Origin: Candidatus Eisenbacteria bacterium
Lineage (GTDB): Bacteria > Eisenbacteria > RBG-16-71-46 > JASEGR01
Reading direction: 5' to 3'
Assembly: GCA_030017955.1 (NCBI GenBank)
Contig: JASEGR010000025.1
Span: 1-36,688, forward strand
Length of the DNA stretch: 36,688 bases
Position 1 is the first letter of the stretch. Every line of letters starts with the position of its first letter. Under the pieces are notes generated by a model. That model made no database searches. It saw only the letters and a list, made by a program, of their open reading frames with translations, and was not told the origin of the DNA. Shown one piece after another: positions 10,826 through 19,005 of this stretch. The translations under genes were made by a program, and so were the position numbers.

Positions 10826-11629
10826 ATGGGCCATGTTCCGATTGGGGACAGAATTATCGTAGGAGAAAGACTTGCTTTGATCGCCGGTCCCTGCGTGATT
10901 GAAGACGAGTCAATGGTCTTGAAGACAGCCGGCAGGCTGAGGACGATTTCCTCGAAGCTCGGCCTTCCGTTTGTTTTCAAATCTTCCTACAGCAAGGAAA
11001 ACAGGTCGTCAATATCATCATACTCCGGCCCCGGCATAGATGAAGGATTGAGGATTCTCAACAGGGTGAAAACTGAGGAGAACGTCCCGGTGCTGTCCGA
11101 TGTTCACTGCAGGGAAGAAGTCAAGAAGGCCGCGGAGGTGCTTGATGTGCTCCAGGTCCCGGCATTCCTGTCGAGACAGACTCCTCTTCTTCTTGCATGT
11201 GCGAGAACCGGGAAACCCGTGAATGTCAAAAAGGGTCAGTTCATTGCGCCGCAGGATATGGCACTGGTCGTTGAGAAGATCGAATCCGTTGGCGGAAAGA
11301 AGATCCTTCTGACTGAGCGCGGGACTTTCTTCGGGTACGGGAACCTGGTCGTTGACATGAGGTCTATTCCCATCATGAAACGTTTTGGCTACCCGGTTGT
11401 CTTTGATGTGACTCACAGTCTGCAGCTTCCTGGCGGGAAGGAGGCGGGCGGGAGCCCTTCATTTGCACTTCCACTCGCGAAGGCGGCCGTGGCTTGCGGG
11501 GCAGATGCGTTGTTCATCGAGACGCATCCGGACCCGCCGAACGCTCTTTCAGACCGGACAACCATGATACCGTTGGACAAGATGGAAGAATTCCTTGGCG
11601 ATGTGCTGAGGGTGAGGAATGCTTTGTGA
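10826..11629 (+). CDS. kdsA: 3-deoxy-8-phosphooctulonate (Kdo-8-phosphate) synthase
   Basis: KdsA condenses phosphoenolpyruvate with arabinose 5-phosphate to make Kdo-8-phosphate. The 267-aa sequence shows LIAGPCVIE, FKSSYSKENRSS, VNVKKGQF, LTERGTFFGYGNLVVDMRS and THSLQLPGG. Cys23 in GPCVIE aligns with the metal-binding Cys of the Aquifex enzyme, where the E. coli metal-independent form has Asn, so a metal-dependent enzyme is predicted. ATG 10826 is three bases after the pyrG stop. Its last codons overlap the kdsC start by four bases. Confidence 0.96.
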   Translation: MGHVPIGDRIIVGERLALIAGPCVIEDESMVLKTAGRLRTISSKLGLPFVFKSSYSKENRSSISSYSGPGIDEGLRILNRVKTEENVPVLSDVHCREEVKKAAEVLDVLQVPAFLSRQTPLLLACARTGKPVNVKKGQFIAPQDMALVVEKIESVGGKKILLTERGTFFGYGNLVVDMRSIPIMKRFGYPVVFDVTHSLQLPGGKEAGGSPSFALPLAKAAVACGADALFIETHPDPPNALSDRTTMIPLDKMEEFLGDVLRVRNAL

Positions 11630-12135
11630 CAAAACTTCTGTTTCTTGACGTGGACGGTGTCCTCACCGACGGAAAAGTGGTATTTGGGAGGCACGAAGAG
11701 TTCAGGAACTTCAACGTGCTGGATGGGGTGGGAATCTTCATGGCCAAAGGGGCAGGACTGAACGTTGTCCTGATCTCGGGCAAAACCTGCGACGCCGTGG
11801 ATAAGAGGGCGTCGGAGCTCGGGGTGGAGTGCCATCAGGGAGTGATTAGCAAGCTTGAACTTGTGAACGAAATACTGAAGAGGGATGGAATCTCCCTGCA
11901 TGAGGCTGCTTTCGTGGGTGATGACCTCCCTGACCTCGAGCCGATGAAAGCTGTCGGCTTTCCAATTGCGGTCCAGAATGCCGTGGCTGAGGTGAAACAG
12001 ATTTCGAAGGCTGTGACATCGATAAAGGGCGGGGAAGGCGCAGTCAGGGAAGCCATTGAGCTTATCCTAAAGAAGGAAGGAAAATGGGGTGAGGCACTCC
12101 TTTCGTATCAGCGGGCGTCAACCCGGACGAGATGA
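11626..12135 (+). CDS. kdsC: Kdo-8-phosphate phosphatase (HAD family)
   Basis: KdsC removes phosphate from Kdo-8-phosphate. The DVDGVLTDG motif gives the HAD nucleophile Asp8 and acid/base Asp10; ISGK is motif II and GDDLPDLEPM is motif IV. At 169 aa it is a cap-less C0 HAD enzyme, as expected. The start is GTG 11626, in a GTGA overlap with the kdsA stop; the frame is open back to 11494, but only as a shadow of kdsA. The stop is followed by a 75-base gap beginning AATGCCG, a string also found after kdsD. Confidence 0.93.
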   Translation: MTKLLFLDVDGVLTDGKVVFGRHEEFRNFNVLDGVGIFMAKGAGLNVVLISGKTCDAVDKRASELGVECHQGVISKLELVNEILKRDGISLHEAAFVGDDLPDLEPMKAVGFPIAVQNAVAEVKQISKAVTSIKGGEGAVREAIELILKKEGKWGEALLSYQRASTRTR

Positions 12136-12210
12136 AATGCCGTCTGTCCAGGGAAGCTGCCGTTGTTCTGCGGGAAAACCGGACGGAATACGGGAGAGAA
12201 CGATTCACTG

Positions 12211-13215
12211 ATGAAAGTGAAAGACGTTACATCGGCACTTGAGATTGCCAAAGAAGTGATCTCCAAGGAAGGGCTGGCACTTCTTTCACTTTCTGAGAAG
12301 CTTGGCCCCGGCTTCGCGGAAGCAGTTGACGGCATCCTGAAAACAAGAGGGCGAGTGATCGTTTCTGGAGTCGGAAAGTCCGGGATAGCTGCGAGCAAGA
12401 TTGCCGCCACGTTCACAAGCACCGGAACACCCTCCTTTTTTATTCATCCCGTGGAGGCCGTTCATGGAGACCTCGGACTGGTGACTTCCGAAGACAGTGT
12501 ACTCTTTGTCTCAAAGAGCGGCGAATCCGACGAGCTGTGCGAGCTTCTCCCCGTGGTAAAGAGACTCGGACCTCTCATAATCAGCATAACAGAGAGCCGG
12601 AAAAGCTCTCTTGGTCGCGAGTGCGATATCGTGATAGAGACAGGCCGGCTGGAAGAGGCATGCCCTTTTGACCTGGTTCCCACGACCAGCACGACTGCAG
12701 TTCTTGCGGTTGGCGATGCCCTCGCGATAGCTCTTCTTAGAAAAAGGGGACTGAAGAAAGAGGATTTTGCTTTCTTTCACCCTGGAGGGGCAATCGGAAG
12801 GACAATGAGGCTCAGGGTGGGGGACATAATGCGCAGGGGAGACGAGGTGCCCATTGTTTCAGAAGATGAGACGATGAAGGGTGCGATTCTTGAGATTATG
12901 AAGAAAAGGCTCGGAGTCACGACTGTTGTCAACCGGGAAGGAAAACTCACAGGCATTGTTACTGATGGCGACATAAAGAGGATCCTGGTCAGGAACGAAG
13001 ACATAATGAAGCTCAGGGTGGGGGATGTAAAGACGCCCGGACCCAGAACCATTCAGGAGGATGAGCTGGTTGCGACGGCGGTGCGGCTGATGGAGGAGAA
13101 TACTCCGGGGCCGATAACAAGCCTGGTCGTTGTGGATGAGCACATGGTTCCCGTGGGACTCCTTCACATGCACGACTGTTTAAGGGCAGGGCAGGCAGCT
13201 CGCCCCAACCGATGA
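12211..13215 (+). CDS. kdsD: Arabinose-5-phosphate isomerase (KdsD/KpsF)
   Basis: This enzyme converts ribulose 5-phosphate to arabinose 5-phosphate, the first committed Kdo precursor. An N-terminal SIS domain (about residues 30-180) contains SGVGKSG, SKSGESDE and VPTTSTTAVLAVGDALA; the FHPGGAIGR turn leads into two CBS domains (about 205-330). The 334-aa length matches E. coli KdsD (328). ATG 12211 is chosen by family length; a TTG at 12163 would add 16 residues. The kdsA-kdsC-kdsD order covers three consecutive steps of the pathway. Confidence 0.95.
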   Translation: MKVKDVTSALEIAKEVISKEGLALLSLSEKLGPGFAEAVDGILKTRGRVIVSGVGKSGIAASKIAATFTSTGTPSFFIHPVEAVHGDLGLVTSEDSVLFVSKSGESDELCELLPVVKRLGPLIISITESRKSSLGRECDIVIETGRLEEACPFDLVPTTSTTAVLAVGDALAIALLRKRGLKKEDFAFFHPGGAIGRTMRLRVGDIMRRGDEVPIVSEDETMKGAILEIMKKRLGVTTVVNREGKLTGIVTDGDIKRILVRNEDIMKLRVGDVKTPGPRTIQEDELVATAVRLMEENTPGPITSLVVVDEHMVPVGLLHMHDCLRAGQAARPNR

Positions 13216-13242
13216 AATGCCGGACAGTGTGCTTTTACCAGG

Positions 13243-13272
13243 GACCGCGAGCGGTCTTCTTCGCGTGAAGAA
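13243..13272 (+). promoter_or_regulatory. Two adjacent hairpins between kdsD and lpxL
   Basis: GACCG (13243-13247) pairs with CGGTC (13252-13256), and TTCTTC (13257-13262) pairs with GAAGAA (13267-13272) immediately after. Both are perfect with four-base loops and lie in a 90-base gap. Neither is followed by a T tract. They may modulate mRNA stability or translation of the acyltransferase gene; no known family is recognised. Confidence 0.3.
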
Positions 13273-13305
13273 TGGAGAGAACCGACGCTCCGGGTCCGCC
13301 TTGCC

Positions 13306-14208
13306 ATGAAGAAAAACCGTTTCCTCAAGAGAATAAGGAATTACCTTCTCTATTGGTTTGTTCTCCTGGTGACAATGGCTGCGAGAGTTCTCCCCAGGAG
13401 ACTCATGCTTTCGATAATGGGGCTGCTTGGAACCGGTGCCTACTATCTTCTTTCGAAGCCGAGGAAGAAGACAATAGAAAATCTTGAAATAGCATTTCCC
13501 GAGCTTCGTCACGAGGAGAGGCGGGCAATCGCCAAAGGTGTCTTCAGGGATATTGGACGCAATCTTGTGGACATACTGAGGCTGCCCTTTATGTCCGCCT
13601 CGGAACTTGATAAGATTGTCAGGGTAAGAGGAAAGGAAGTGCTGGATGATGTGCTCTCGAGGAGAAAGGGAGTCGTAGTTGTGACGGGACACATTGGTTC
13701 CTGGGAGCTTCTGGCCTCGTATTTCTCCAGGAAGGGGTATCGCGTCAACGCTCTGATGAGGACTCTCTACGATCCGAGACTGGACAGCCTGCTGGCACGA
13801 ATAAGAGAATCCGCCGGCATTGTGCAGATACCCAGAGATGGTGCTCTTGGAAAGATCTTCAGGGCGCTGAAGAGGGGCGAGATTGTCGGCTTCTTGCTTG
13901 ATCAAGATACAAAGGTTGAGGGGACGTTTGTTGAGTTCATGGGGAAGGAGGCCTACACCCCGGTGGGTGCAGTGAGGGTCGCCATGAGGTCCGGAGCTCC
14001 AATCATCCCGGCGGCAATCAGGCTGGATGCGGACGGCAAGCATGTCATAGAGATCGGCAGGGAACTCGATCTTACGTTTTCGGGAGACTATGCCGAAGAC
14101 ATCAAGATGAACACCCAGAAGTGCACAAGCAGTCTTGAGGCATTCATAAGAGCAACTCCAACTCAGTGGGTGTGGATGCATGAGAGATGGAAAACCAGGC
14201 CGGCCTGA
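13306..14208 (+). CDS. Lysophospholipid/lipid A acyltransferase (LpxL/HtrB family)
   Basis: This inner-membrane-associated enzyme adds a secondary acyl chain to Kdo-lipid A. The 300-aa protein has an N-terminal hydrophobic segment (about residues 13-48), the catalytic HxxxxE motif (His129 and Glu134 in GHIGSWE), and a QDTKVEGTFVEFMG block typical of the family. The C terminus has TQWVWMHERWKTRP, another hallmark. Sequence does not show whether it acts like LpxL, LpxM or LpxP. No strong ribosome binding site precedes ATG 13306. The end overlaps lptC by 29 bases. Confidence 0.9.
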   Translation: MKKNRFLKRIRNYLLYWFVLLVTMAARVLPRRLMLSIMGLLGTGAYYLLSKPRKKTIENLEIAFPELRHEERRAIAKGVFRDIGRNLVDILRLPFMSASELDKIVRVRGKEVLDDVLSRRKGVVVVTGHIGSWELLASYFSRKGYRVNALMRTLYDPRLDSLLARIRESAGIVQIPRDGALGKIFRALKRGEIVGFLLDQDTKVEGTFVEFMGKEAYTPVGAVRVAMRSGAPIIPAAIRLDADGKHVIEIGRELDLTFSGDYAEDIKMNTQKCTSSLEAFIRATPTQWVWMHERWKTRPA

Positions 14209-14773
14209 CCGGCGGATCGAACTAAGACTTCGATTCTTCTCTGTGTATCTGTTTATCCTGTTCTCCATTTTCTTTTCCTGCGAGAAGGGGAAGGAAGGAG
14301 TACCTTCGTCGGTATCCGGCGACATCCCGGATGAAGAGGTGATTGGCTTCTCGGTGACGGAGACGACCTCCGGCAGGAAGGAATGGATACTGCGGGCAAA
14401 ATGGGCGGGAGTCTACAATGATAAGGGCATCACTCTCTCAAAGAGTGTGGCGATAGAGTTCTTCGATGAGACGGGAAAGAAGTACTCGGACCTGACATCC
14501 CGAGAGGGCATCCTCGAACACGGATCGAGCAACATGAGGGCAAAAGGCGACGTCGTTGTCATAACCGATGAGGGCACGAAGCTTGAGACTGACGAGTTGG
14601 TATGGCTCAACGGCCCGGGCAAGATTGTATCCGATGGATTCGTGAAAATAACAAGGAAGAAAGATATCATTACGGGAATCGGATTTGAGAGTTACCCTGA
14701 TCTTAAGCAGTTTGAGATAAAGAAGGACATAAAAGGCGAGCTTATCGGGGAGAAGGCGCTAGAGAAGAAATAG
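14180..14773 (+). CDS. lptC: LPS export system protein LptC (lipoprotein-like)
   Basis: LptC is the bitopic periplasmic component that passes LPS from the LptBFG transporter to the LptA bridge. The 197-aa protein has a hydrophobic N terminus ending SIFFSC, with Cys34 possibly a lipidation site. A beta-strand-rich region follows (about residues 50-190) with GFSVTETTSGRKEWILRA and SREGILEHGSSNMRAKGDV, typical of the LptC/OstA fold. ATG 14180 lies inside the acyltransferase gene, and no clearly better start is visible. LptA, usually encoded between lptC and lptB, is absent here. Assignment rests on context as well as fold-like pattern. Confidence 0.8.
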   Translation: MRDGKPGRPDRRIELRLRFFSVYLFILFSIFFSCEKGKEGVPSSVSGDIPDEEVIGFSVTETTSGRKEWILRAKWAGVYNDKGITLSKSVAIEFFDETGKKYSDLTSREGILEHGSSNMRAKGDVVVITDEGTKLETDELVWLNGPGKIVSDGFVKITRKKDIITGIGFESYPDLKQFEIKKDIKGELIGEKALEKK

Positions 14774-14788
14774 GACTGAGAGGGTCGA

Positions 14789-15562
14789 TTGAAAGAGTCA
14801 CCCGCCAAAGACATCAGCATCCCGGACAAGAAGAAGCTGGATGGTTTTCTCAAGGCAGAAAACCTCGGCAAGCGCTATGGTAAGGTGAAAGTGGTGAATG
14901 ATGTCTGCATTGGAATCCGAAGGGGAGAGGTGGTCGGTCTTCTCGGGCCGAATGGAGCCGGAAAGACCACTACATTCTACATGATAGTTGGAATTCTCAG
15001 ACCGGATGAAGGAAAGATCTCTCTGGGCGACCGGGACATAACGGCTCTCCCGATGCATGAAAGAGCACGGCTTGGCATAGGGTATCTTTCGCAGGAATCA
15101 TCGATCTTCAGAAGGCTGACCGTGAGAGAAAACATCCTGGCAATTTTGGAGACTTTGCCGATCTCTAAGGGTGAAATAGGACGCAGGCTCGACTCATTGA
15201 TGGGGGAGCTGGACATCCGGGGCATTGCTGACCGGAAGGCTTTCAATCTTTCCGGCGGAGAGAGACGGCGGGTGGAGATTACACGGGCCCTTGCAACTGA
15301 ACCTTCATACATCCTTCTCGACGAACCGTTTGTCGGGATAGACCCGATTGCGGTCGCGGAGATACAGGAAATCGTTCTGAGGCTCAAGAAAAAAGGACTG
15401 GGAGTCCTGATAACCGACCACAGTGTCCGGGAAACCTTGACGACAACCGATAGAGCCTACATAATGTTCGAAGGCGAAATAGTCGTCTCCGGAACCGCAG
15501 ATGAGCTGACGCGGGACGAGAAAGCAAGGAAGTTCTATCTCGGAGAAAAATTCAGACTCTAG
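14789..15562 (+). CDS. lptB: LPS export ABC transporter ATP-binding protein
   Basis: LptB is the cytosolic ATPase that powers LPS extraction with LptF/LptG. The Walker A GPNGAGKTTT ends at about residue 62 (Lys59), the signature LSGGE is residues 154-158, Walker B ILLDEP has Asp178/Glu179, and the switch His is 211. It resembles LptB in the YLSQESSIFRRLTVRENI stretch. TTG 14789, after GAGAGGG, gives 257 aa with about 20 extra N-terminal residues relative to E. coli; a shorter start is possible. LptF and LptG are not in the window. Confidence 0.93.
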   Translation: MKESPAKDISIPDKKKLDGFLKAENLGKRYGKVKVVNDVCIGIRRGEVVGLLGPNGAGKTTTFYMIVGILRPDEGKISLGDRDITALPMHERARLGIGYLSQESSIFRRLTVRENILAILETLPISKGEIGRRLDSLMGELDIRGIADRKAFNLSGGERRRVEITRALATEPSYILLDEPFVGIDPIAVAEIQEIVLRLKKKGLGVLITDHSVRETLTTTDRAYIMFEGEIVVSGTADELTRDEKARKFYLGEKFRL

Positions 15563-15573
15563 GTCAAACCTCT

Positions 15574-17013
15574 ATGGAAATGAAACATCAGATATACCTG
15601 ACGCAGAAGCCCACGCTGGTGATGACGCAAAGGCTTCAGCAAGCCCTCAAGCTCCTTCAAGTTCCCACCTTAGAACTCCAGCAGATCCTTAAGCAGGAGC
15701 TCATGGCAAATCCTGTTCTTGAGGAGGTGGAAGAAACCGAGGTACAGCCGACCGAAAGGGCTGAAGAGGAAGAGGAGAAGGCAAAGGACGAGGACAAAAA
15801 CGAGGTGGACTGGTCGGAGTTCTGGCCTGATTCGAATGAATACGCTGCCCCGAGAAGCTATGAAGCCTCATCGGAGGAGTTCTACGAGCGGACACCGGTT
15901 ACCAAGCTCTCCCTGAGGGACCTTCTCTTGAGCCAGGCGAGGCTGACTCTCACGACGCCCGAGGACCAGGAGATCGCAGAAGAAATTCTTGGATCGATAG
16001 ACGAAGCCGGATATCTTGTCCTGCATGAACCGGACGAGAGCGGCAAATTGAGAAAGGTTGAAGATCCGGTCGCTGACATCGCCTCGCGGCTTGGAAAACC
16101 GGCTGAGAAAGTGCTGGAGGTGCTGCGCAGGATTCAGGAATTTGAGCCCGCAGGAGTCGGCGCTCGCGACCTTCAGGAGTGTCTTCTCATCCAGCTCAGG
16201 GCAAAGGGCGTGGAGGACGGCCTGCCGTCACGGATTCTGAATGAGTGTTTCGAGATGTTCAAGGCAAGGAAGGGCGCCGAGATTTCGAGGATCCTCAAGG
16301 AATCGCCTCAGAAGATCCAGGACGCCTTTGATGCCATTGCATCACTCGATCCAAAGCCGGGGATGACTGTTTCCGGAGACGAGGCAAGGTATGTTGTTCC
16401 TGATCTTGTTGTCGATAAGGTCGCCGATGAATATGTAATTTTTCTCAATGACAGAAACGTCCCGAGGTTAAGGATAAATCCTTCCTACAGGGAGCTTCTG
16501 AGCAAGGAGAACAAGAATTCCGAGGCGAAGAAGTTCATACAGGGGAAACTGAACTCGGCGAAGTGGTTTATCCAGACAATAGAGCAAAGAAGGAGGACTA
16601 TGGTCAAGGTCATGAAGACCATAGTGGAGGAGCAGAAGGAGTTTTTCGAAAAGGGTCCCGGATTTCTGAAGCCGCTCACGCTTCAGCAGATAGCAAATGA
16701 AATAAGCATGCACGAGTCAACCGTGAGCAGGGTGACAAACGGGAAGTACGTTCAGACTCCTCGTGGAGTGTTCGAGCTCAAGTATTTCTTCTCTAGCAGG
16801 CTTGAGACAGAGGACGGCGAAGGAGCATCCGCAAAGAGCGCACGAGGATCGATTTTGAAGATGGTCCAGGAGGAGGACAAGAAGGCCCCTCTCAGCGATC
16901 ACGAAATTGCCGCAAGATTGAGGGAAAGAGGTCTCAGGATAGCGAGGAGGACGGTAGCGAAGTACAGAGAACTCCTGGGAATTCTCCCTGCAAGGTACAG
17001 GAAACGCGTCTAG
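15574..17013 (+). CDS. rpoN: RNA polymerase sigma-54 factor
   Basis: Sigma-54 directs RNA polymerase to -24/-12 promoters that need an enhancer-binding ATPase. The 479-aa protein has the glutamine-rich region I (KPTLVMTQRLQQALKLLQ), an acidic region II (about residues 50-80), the core-binding region, and the C-terminal RpoN box ARRTVAKYR at 457-465. ATG 15574 is 11 bases after the lptB stop. The lptB-rpoN-hpf order is widely conserved, but here a dispersed repeat separates rpoN from hpf. No enhancer-binding regulator is encoded in the window. Confidence 0.97.
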   Translation: MEMKHQIYLTQKPTLVMTQRLQQALKLLQVPTLELQQILKQELMANPVLEEVEETEVQPTERAEEEEEKAKDEDKNEVDWSEFWPDSNEYAAPRSYEASSEEFYERTPVTKLSLRDLLLSQARLTLTTPEDQEIAEEILGSIDEAGYLVLHEPDESGKLRKVEDPVADIASRLGKPAEKVLEVLRRIQEFEPAGVGARDLQECLLIQLRAKGVEDGLPSRILNECFEMFKARKGAEISRILKESPQKIQDAFDAIASLDPKPGMTVSGDEARYVVPDLVVDKVADEYVIFLNDRNVPRLRINPSYRELLSKENKNSEAKKFIQGKLNSAKWFIQTIEQRRRTMVKVMKTIVEEQKEFFEKGPGFLKPLTLQQIANEISMHESTVSRVTNGKYVQTPRGVFELKYFFSSRLETEDGEGASAKSARGSILKMVQEEDKKAPLSDHEIAARLRERGLRIARRTVAKYRELLGILPARYRKRV

Positions 17014-17032
17014 CTCCATTTTGGGGCGGCCC

Positions 17033-17249
17033 CCAGTGTGCCGTCCCAGAAATAGCTTCACGAAATGCAGGGCGGTTTCATAAGGCACACTGCCAGGGGG
17101 TATGAGGGGGTCGCGGCCGACCCCCTTAAGGGGTTACAGTTGCGAAAGTTGCCGGTGGCAAGTTTCGAAATGTCATAGGGGCGATAGCCCCTGTGAAAGT
17201 GCTGGGGCACCGCATAATAAGTTCGCGAATTTATGTGACACAGCACTGG
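17033..17249 (+). repeat. Dispersed structured repeat, copy 1 (rpoN-hpf)
   Basis: This is a complete copy of a non-coding element also found after ahcY and nadD. Visible pairings in order: AGTGTGCC 17035-17042 with GGCACACT 17084-17091; GGGGGTCG 17106-17113 with CGACCCCC 17118-17125; CGAAA-TTGCC with GGCAA-TTTCG (one G-G mismatch) near 17144-17168; AGGGGC 17177-17182 with GCCCCT 17187-17192; AGTGCTG 17198-17204 with CAGCACT 17241-17247. The ends CCAG and CTGG are each one transition from CTAG. A further hairpin, TGGGG-CGGC-CCCCA, lies just left of it after the rpoN stop. The right end abuts the hpf ribosome binding site. Confidence 0.85.
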
Positions 17250-17266
17250 AAGGAGGAGAGCAGACA

Positions 17267-17599
17267 ATGGAGATAACCTTCAAGACGAGGCATTGTGAAC
17301 TCCCTGAAACCCTGAAAGAACAAACTGAAGCGAGACTTCACAAGCTTGAAAGGTTCTCTGGAAAGATTGTGGAAGCACATGTAATCGTGGGGGTTGAGAA
17401 ATACAGACACATTGCCGAGGTGACGCTCAGCGGCAATGGTTCCGAGATCGTGAGCAAGTGCGAGTCCGACGAGATGGGCCAGGCTTTGAAGAAGGTCATG
17501 GATGTTATCGAGAGAAGGGTACGGGAAAGAAAGGAGAAGCTTGTTTCCAGGAAAGGCAAGAGGGGTGCAAACCTGAAGTCGCTCCCTCTCTTGGAGTAG
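17267..17599 (+). CDS. hpf: Ribosome hibernation promoting factor, short form
   Basis: HPF/RaiA-type proteins bind the 30S decoding centre and promote inactive ribosome dimers in slow growth. The 110-aa product starts EITFKTRHCELPETLKEQTEARLHKLERF after Met and has the AHVIVGVEKYRHIAEVTL strand, typical of the family; it lacks the long C-terminal dimerisation domain. ATG 17267 follows AAGGAGGAG. The frame is open upstream to 17102, but that part lies within the repeat and is not HPF-like. hprK starts four bases after its stop. Confidence 0.93.
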   Translation: MEITFKTRHCELPETLKEQTEARLHKLERFSGKIVEAHVIVGVEKYRHIAEVTLSGNGSEIVSKCESDEMGQALKKVMDVIERRVRERKEKLVSRKGKRGANLKSLPLLE

Positions 17600-17602
17600 A
17601 AG

Positions 17603-18571
17603 TTGGAAAAAATAACGGCTGCCAAGCTCTACGAGGACATCAAAGAAGAGCTTCAACTCGAGCAACTCACAATTTCTCTTGAGTCAAAAGTCGCGGTAAC
17701 GGTGAGCGACACAAACAGGCCGGGCCTGTGCCTGGCCGGTTTCACCGATAACTTCCTCAACGAACGTATTCAGATCCTTGGTCAGACGGAAATAGCCTAC
17801 CTCGCAAGCCTGAACGACAGCCAGAGAAAGGCAGCAATCGATAACCTTTTCAAGTTTCCGGTCCCGTGCATAATCGTGACAAAGGGACTGGAGGTTCCCG
17901 AATACTGCGTGGCATGCGCAGAAAAATATACCGTCCCGCTGCTGCGCACGCCCCAATCCACCACGCCTTTCATACATGAGCTGACAGCCTACCTTGACTG
18001 GGCCTTTGCACCAGAGACCATTGTGCACGGCTCGCTTGTGGATGTTTATGGCATTGGTCTACTGTTTACGGGTAAGAGCGGAATCGGCAAGAGCGAATGT
18101 TCACTTGATCTTGTGGAGCGCGGGCACAGGCTTGTTGCCGATGACGTTGTGACGATCACGAAGCGGCACGGCGACGTGCTGGTCGGGACCGGAAGGAAGC
18201 TGATGAGACACCATATGGAGATAAGAGGCCTTGGCATAATCGATGTTCAAGGCATATTCGGGATCAGGTCTATCAGGCTTCAGAAGAGGATTGAGGTCGA
18301 GGTGAATCTGCAGGAATGGACAGACGGCAGAGACTATGAAAGAATCGGCCTCGATGACCAGACGACGACTATCCTGGATGTGAAAATACCATTTGTTACG
18401 ATACCCATAATTCCCGGAAAGAACATTACGGTGATTGCAGAAGTTGTGGCTCTCAATTACCTCGTGAAGGCCTATGGCTATCACCCTGCCCGGGAGCTGA
18501 ACAGGCAGCTCGTCGAGCTGATGAAGGAGAGGAGTCTCGCCAAGCGCTGGGTGAGAAATGATCTGGAGTAG
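17603..18571 (+). CDS. hprK: HPr kinase/phosphorylase
   Basis: HprK phosphorylates Ser46 of HPr with ATP or pyrophosphate and reverses the reaction, coupling carbon status to sugar uptake. The 322-aa protein has the catalytic His142 region (VHGSLVDVYG), a Walker A GKSGIGKSE at 157-165, and the family signature MEIRGLGIIDVQGIFG beginning at residue 205. The start is TTG 17603, supported by GGAG just upstream. Its likely substrate HPr, with Ser46 present, is encoded in the same run at 23165. In diderm bacteria HprK often sits in this rpoN-hpf neighbourhood. Confidence 0.96.
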   Translation: MEKITAAKLYEDIKEELQLEQLTISLESKVAVTVSDTNRPGLCLAGFTDNFLNERIQILGQTEIAYLASLNDSQRKAAIDNLFKFPVPCIIVTKGLEVPEYCVACAEKYTVPLLRTPQSTTPFIHELTAYLDWAFAPETIVHGSLVDVYGIGLLFTGKSGIGKSECSLDLVERGHRLVADDVVTITKRHGDVLVGTGRKLMRHHMEIRGLGIIDVQGIFGIRSIRLQKRIEVEVNLQEWTDGRDYERIGLDDQTTTILDVKIPFVTIPIIPGKNITVIAEVVALNYLVKAYGYHPARELNRQLVELMKERSLAKRWVRNDLE

Positions 18572-18607
18572 TAGTTCCCGGCCATGTTCGGACGAGCCTG
18601 ATTCGAT

Positions 18608-18988
18608 ATGGTGAACGGCCTCATTCTGACTCATGGACGCCTTGGGGACGAGCTAATCAGGACAGGTTCACTGATCGCAGGTGAGGACTGCGGGCTCAAG
18701 GCCATATCCAATGAGGGACTGTCGCCTCAGGGCATGGTCGAGATGCTCGACAGAGAACTAGATGGCATTGATGACGGGGACGGAGTAATTCTTTTTGTTG
18801 ATCTCGTCGGCGGAAGTTGTGAGGTTGCGAGCCAGGCGATTGCCCGTCTGAGAAAGAGTGCAAGAGTGTTGTGCGGAGTTAACCTCGCAATGATTGTGGC
18901 TTTCATTCAGTACCGGTCGAGATTGCCCATTTCAGAGCTTGTTGAGAAAGTAGAAGAGAGAGGAAGAAGATCAATTCGATCTGACTAG
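18608..18988 (+). CDS. PTS mannose/fructose-family EIIA component
   Basis: This cytosolic phosphocarrier accepts phosphate from HPr and passes it to EIIB. The 126-aa sequence begins MVNGLILTHGRLGDELI, placing the active His at position 9 as in EIIA-Man (His10 of E. coli ManX). The VDLVGGSCEVASQAIA segment is also typical of the fold. In E. coli, EIIA and EIIB are fused; here they are separate. A stand-alone EIIA-Man can be regulatory, but matching B, C and D genes follow, so a transport role is most likely. Confidence 0.92.
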   Translation: MVNGLILTHGRLGDELIRTGSLIAGEDCGLKAISNEGLSPQGMVEMLDRELDGIDDGDGVILFVDLVGGSCEVASQAIARLRKSARVLCGVNLAMIVAFIQYRSRLPISELVEKVEERGRRSIRSD

Positions 18989-19005
18989 GACCGTTGCCAC
19001 GGCCA

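Noticed and set aside
13180-14325. Long open frame of 381 codons on the minus strand
   Set aside because: It lies opposite kdsD/lpxL/lptC, which have clear motifs; its translation is low in recognisable features and is best explained as a coding shadow.
17021-17034. Rho-independent terminator after rpoN
   Set aside because: The TGGGG-CGGC-CCCCA hairpin has its T run before the stem, not after it, so terminator activity in the + direction is unlikely.
17102-17266. N-terminal extension of hpf into the repeat
   Set aside because: The frame is open, but the sequence is repeat DNA; HPF similarity and the AAGGAGGAG site place the start at 17267.
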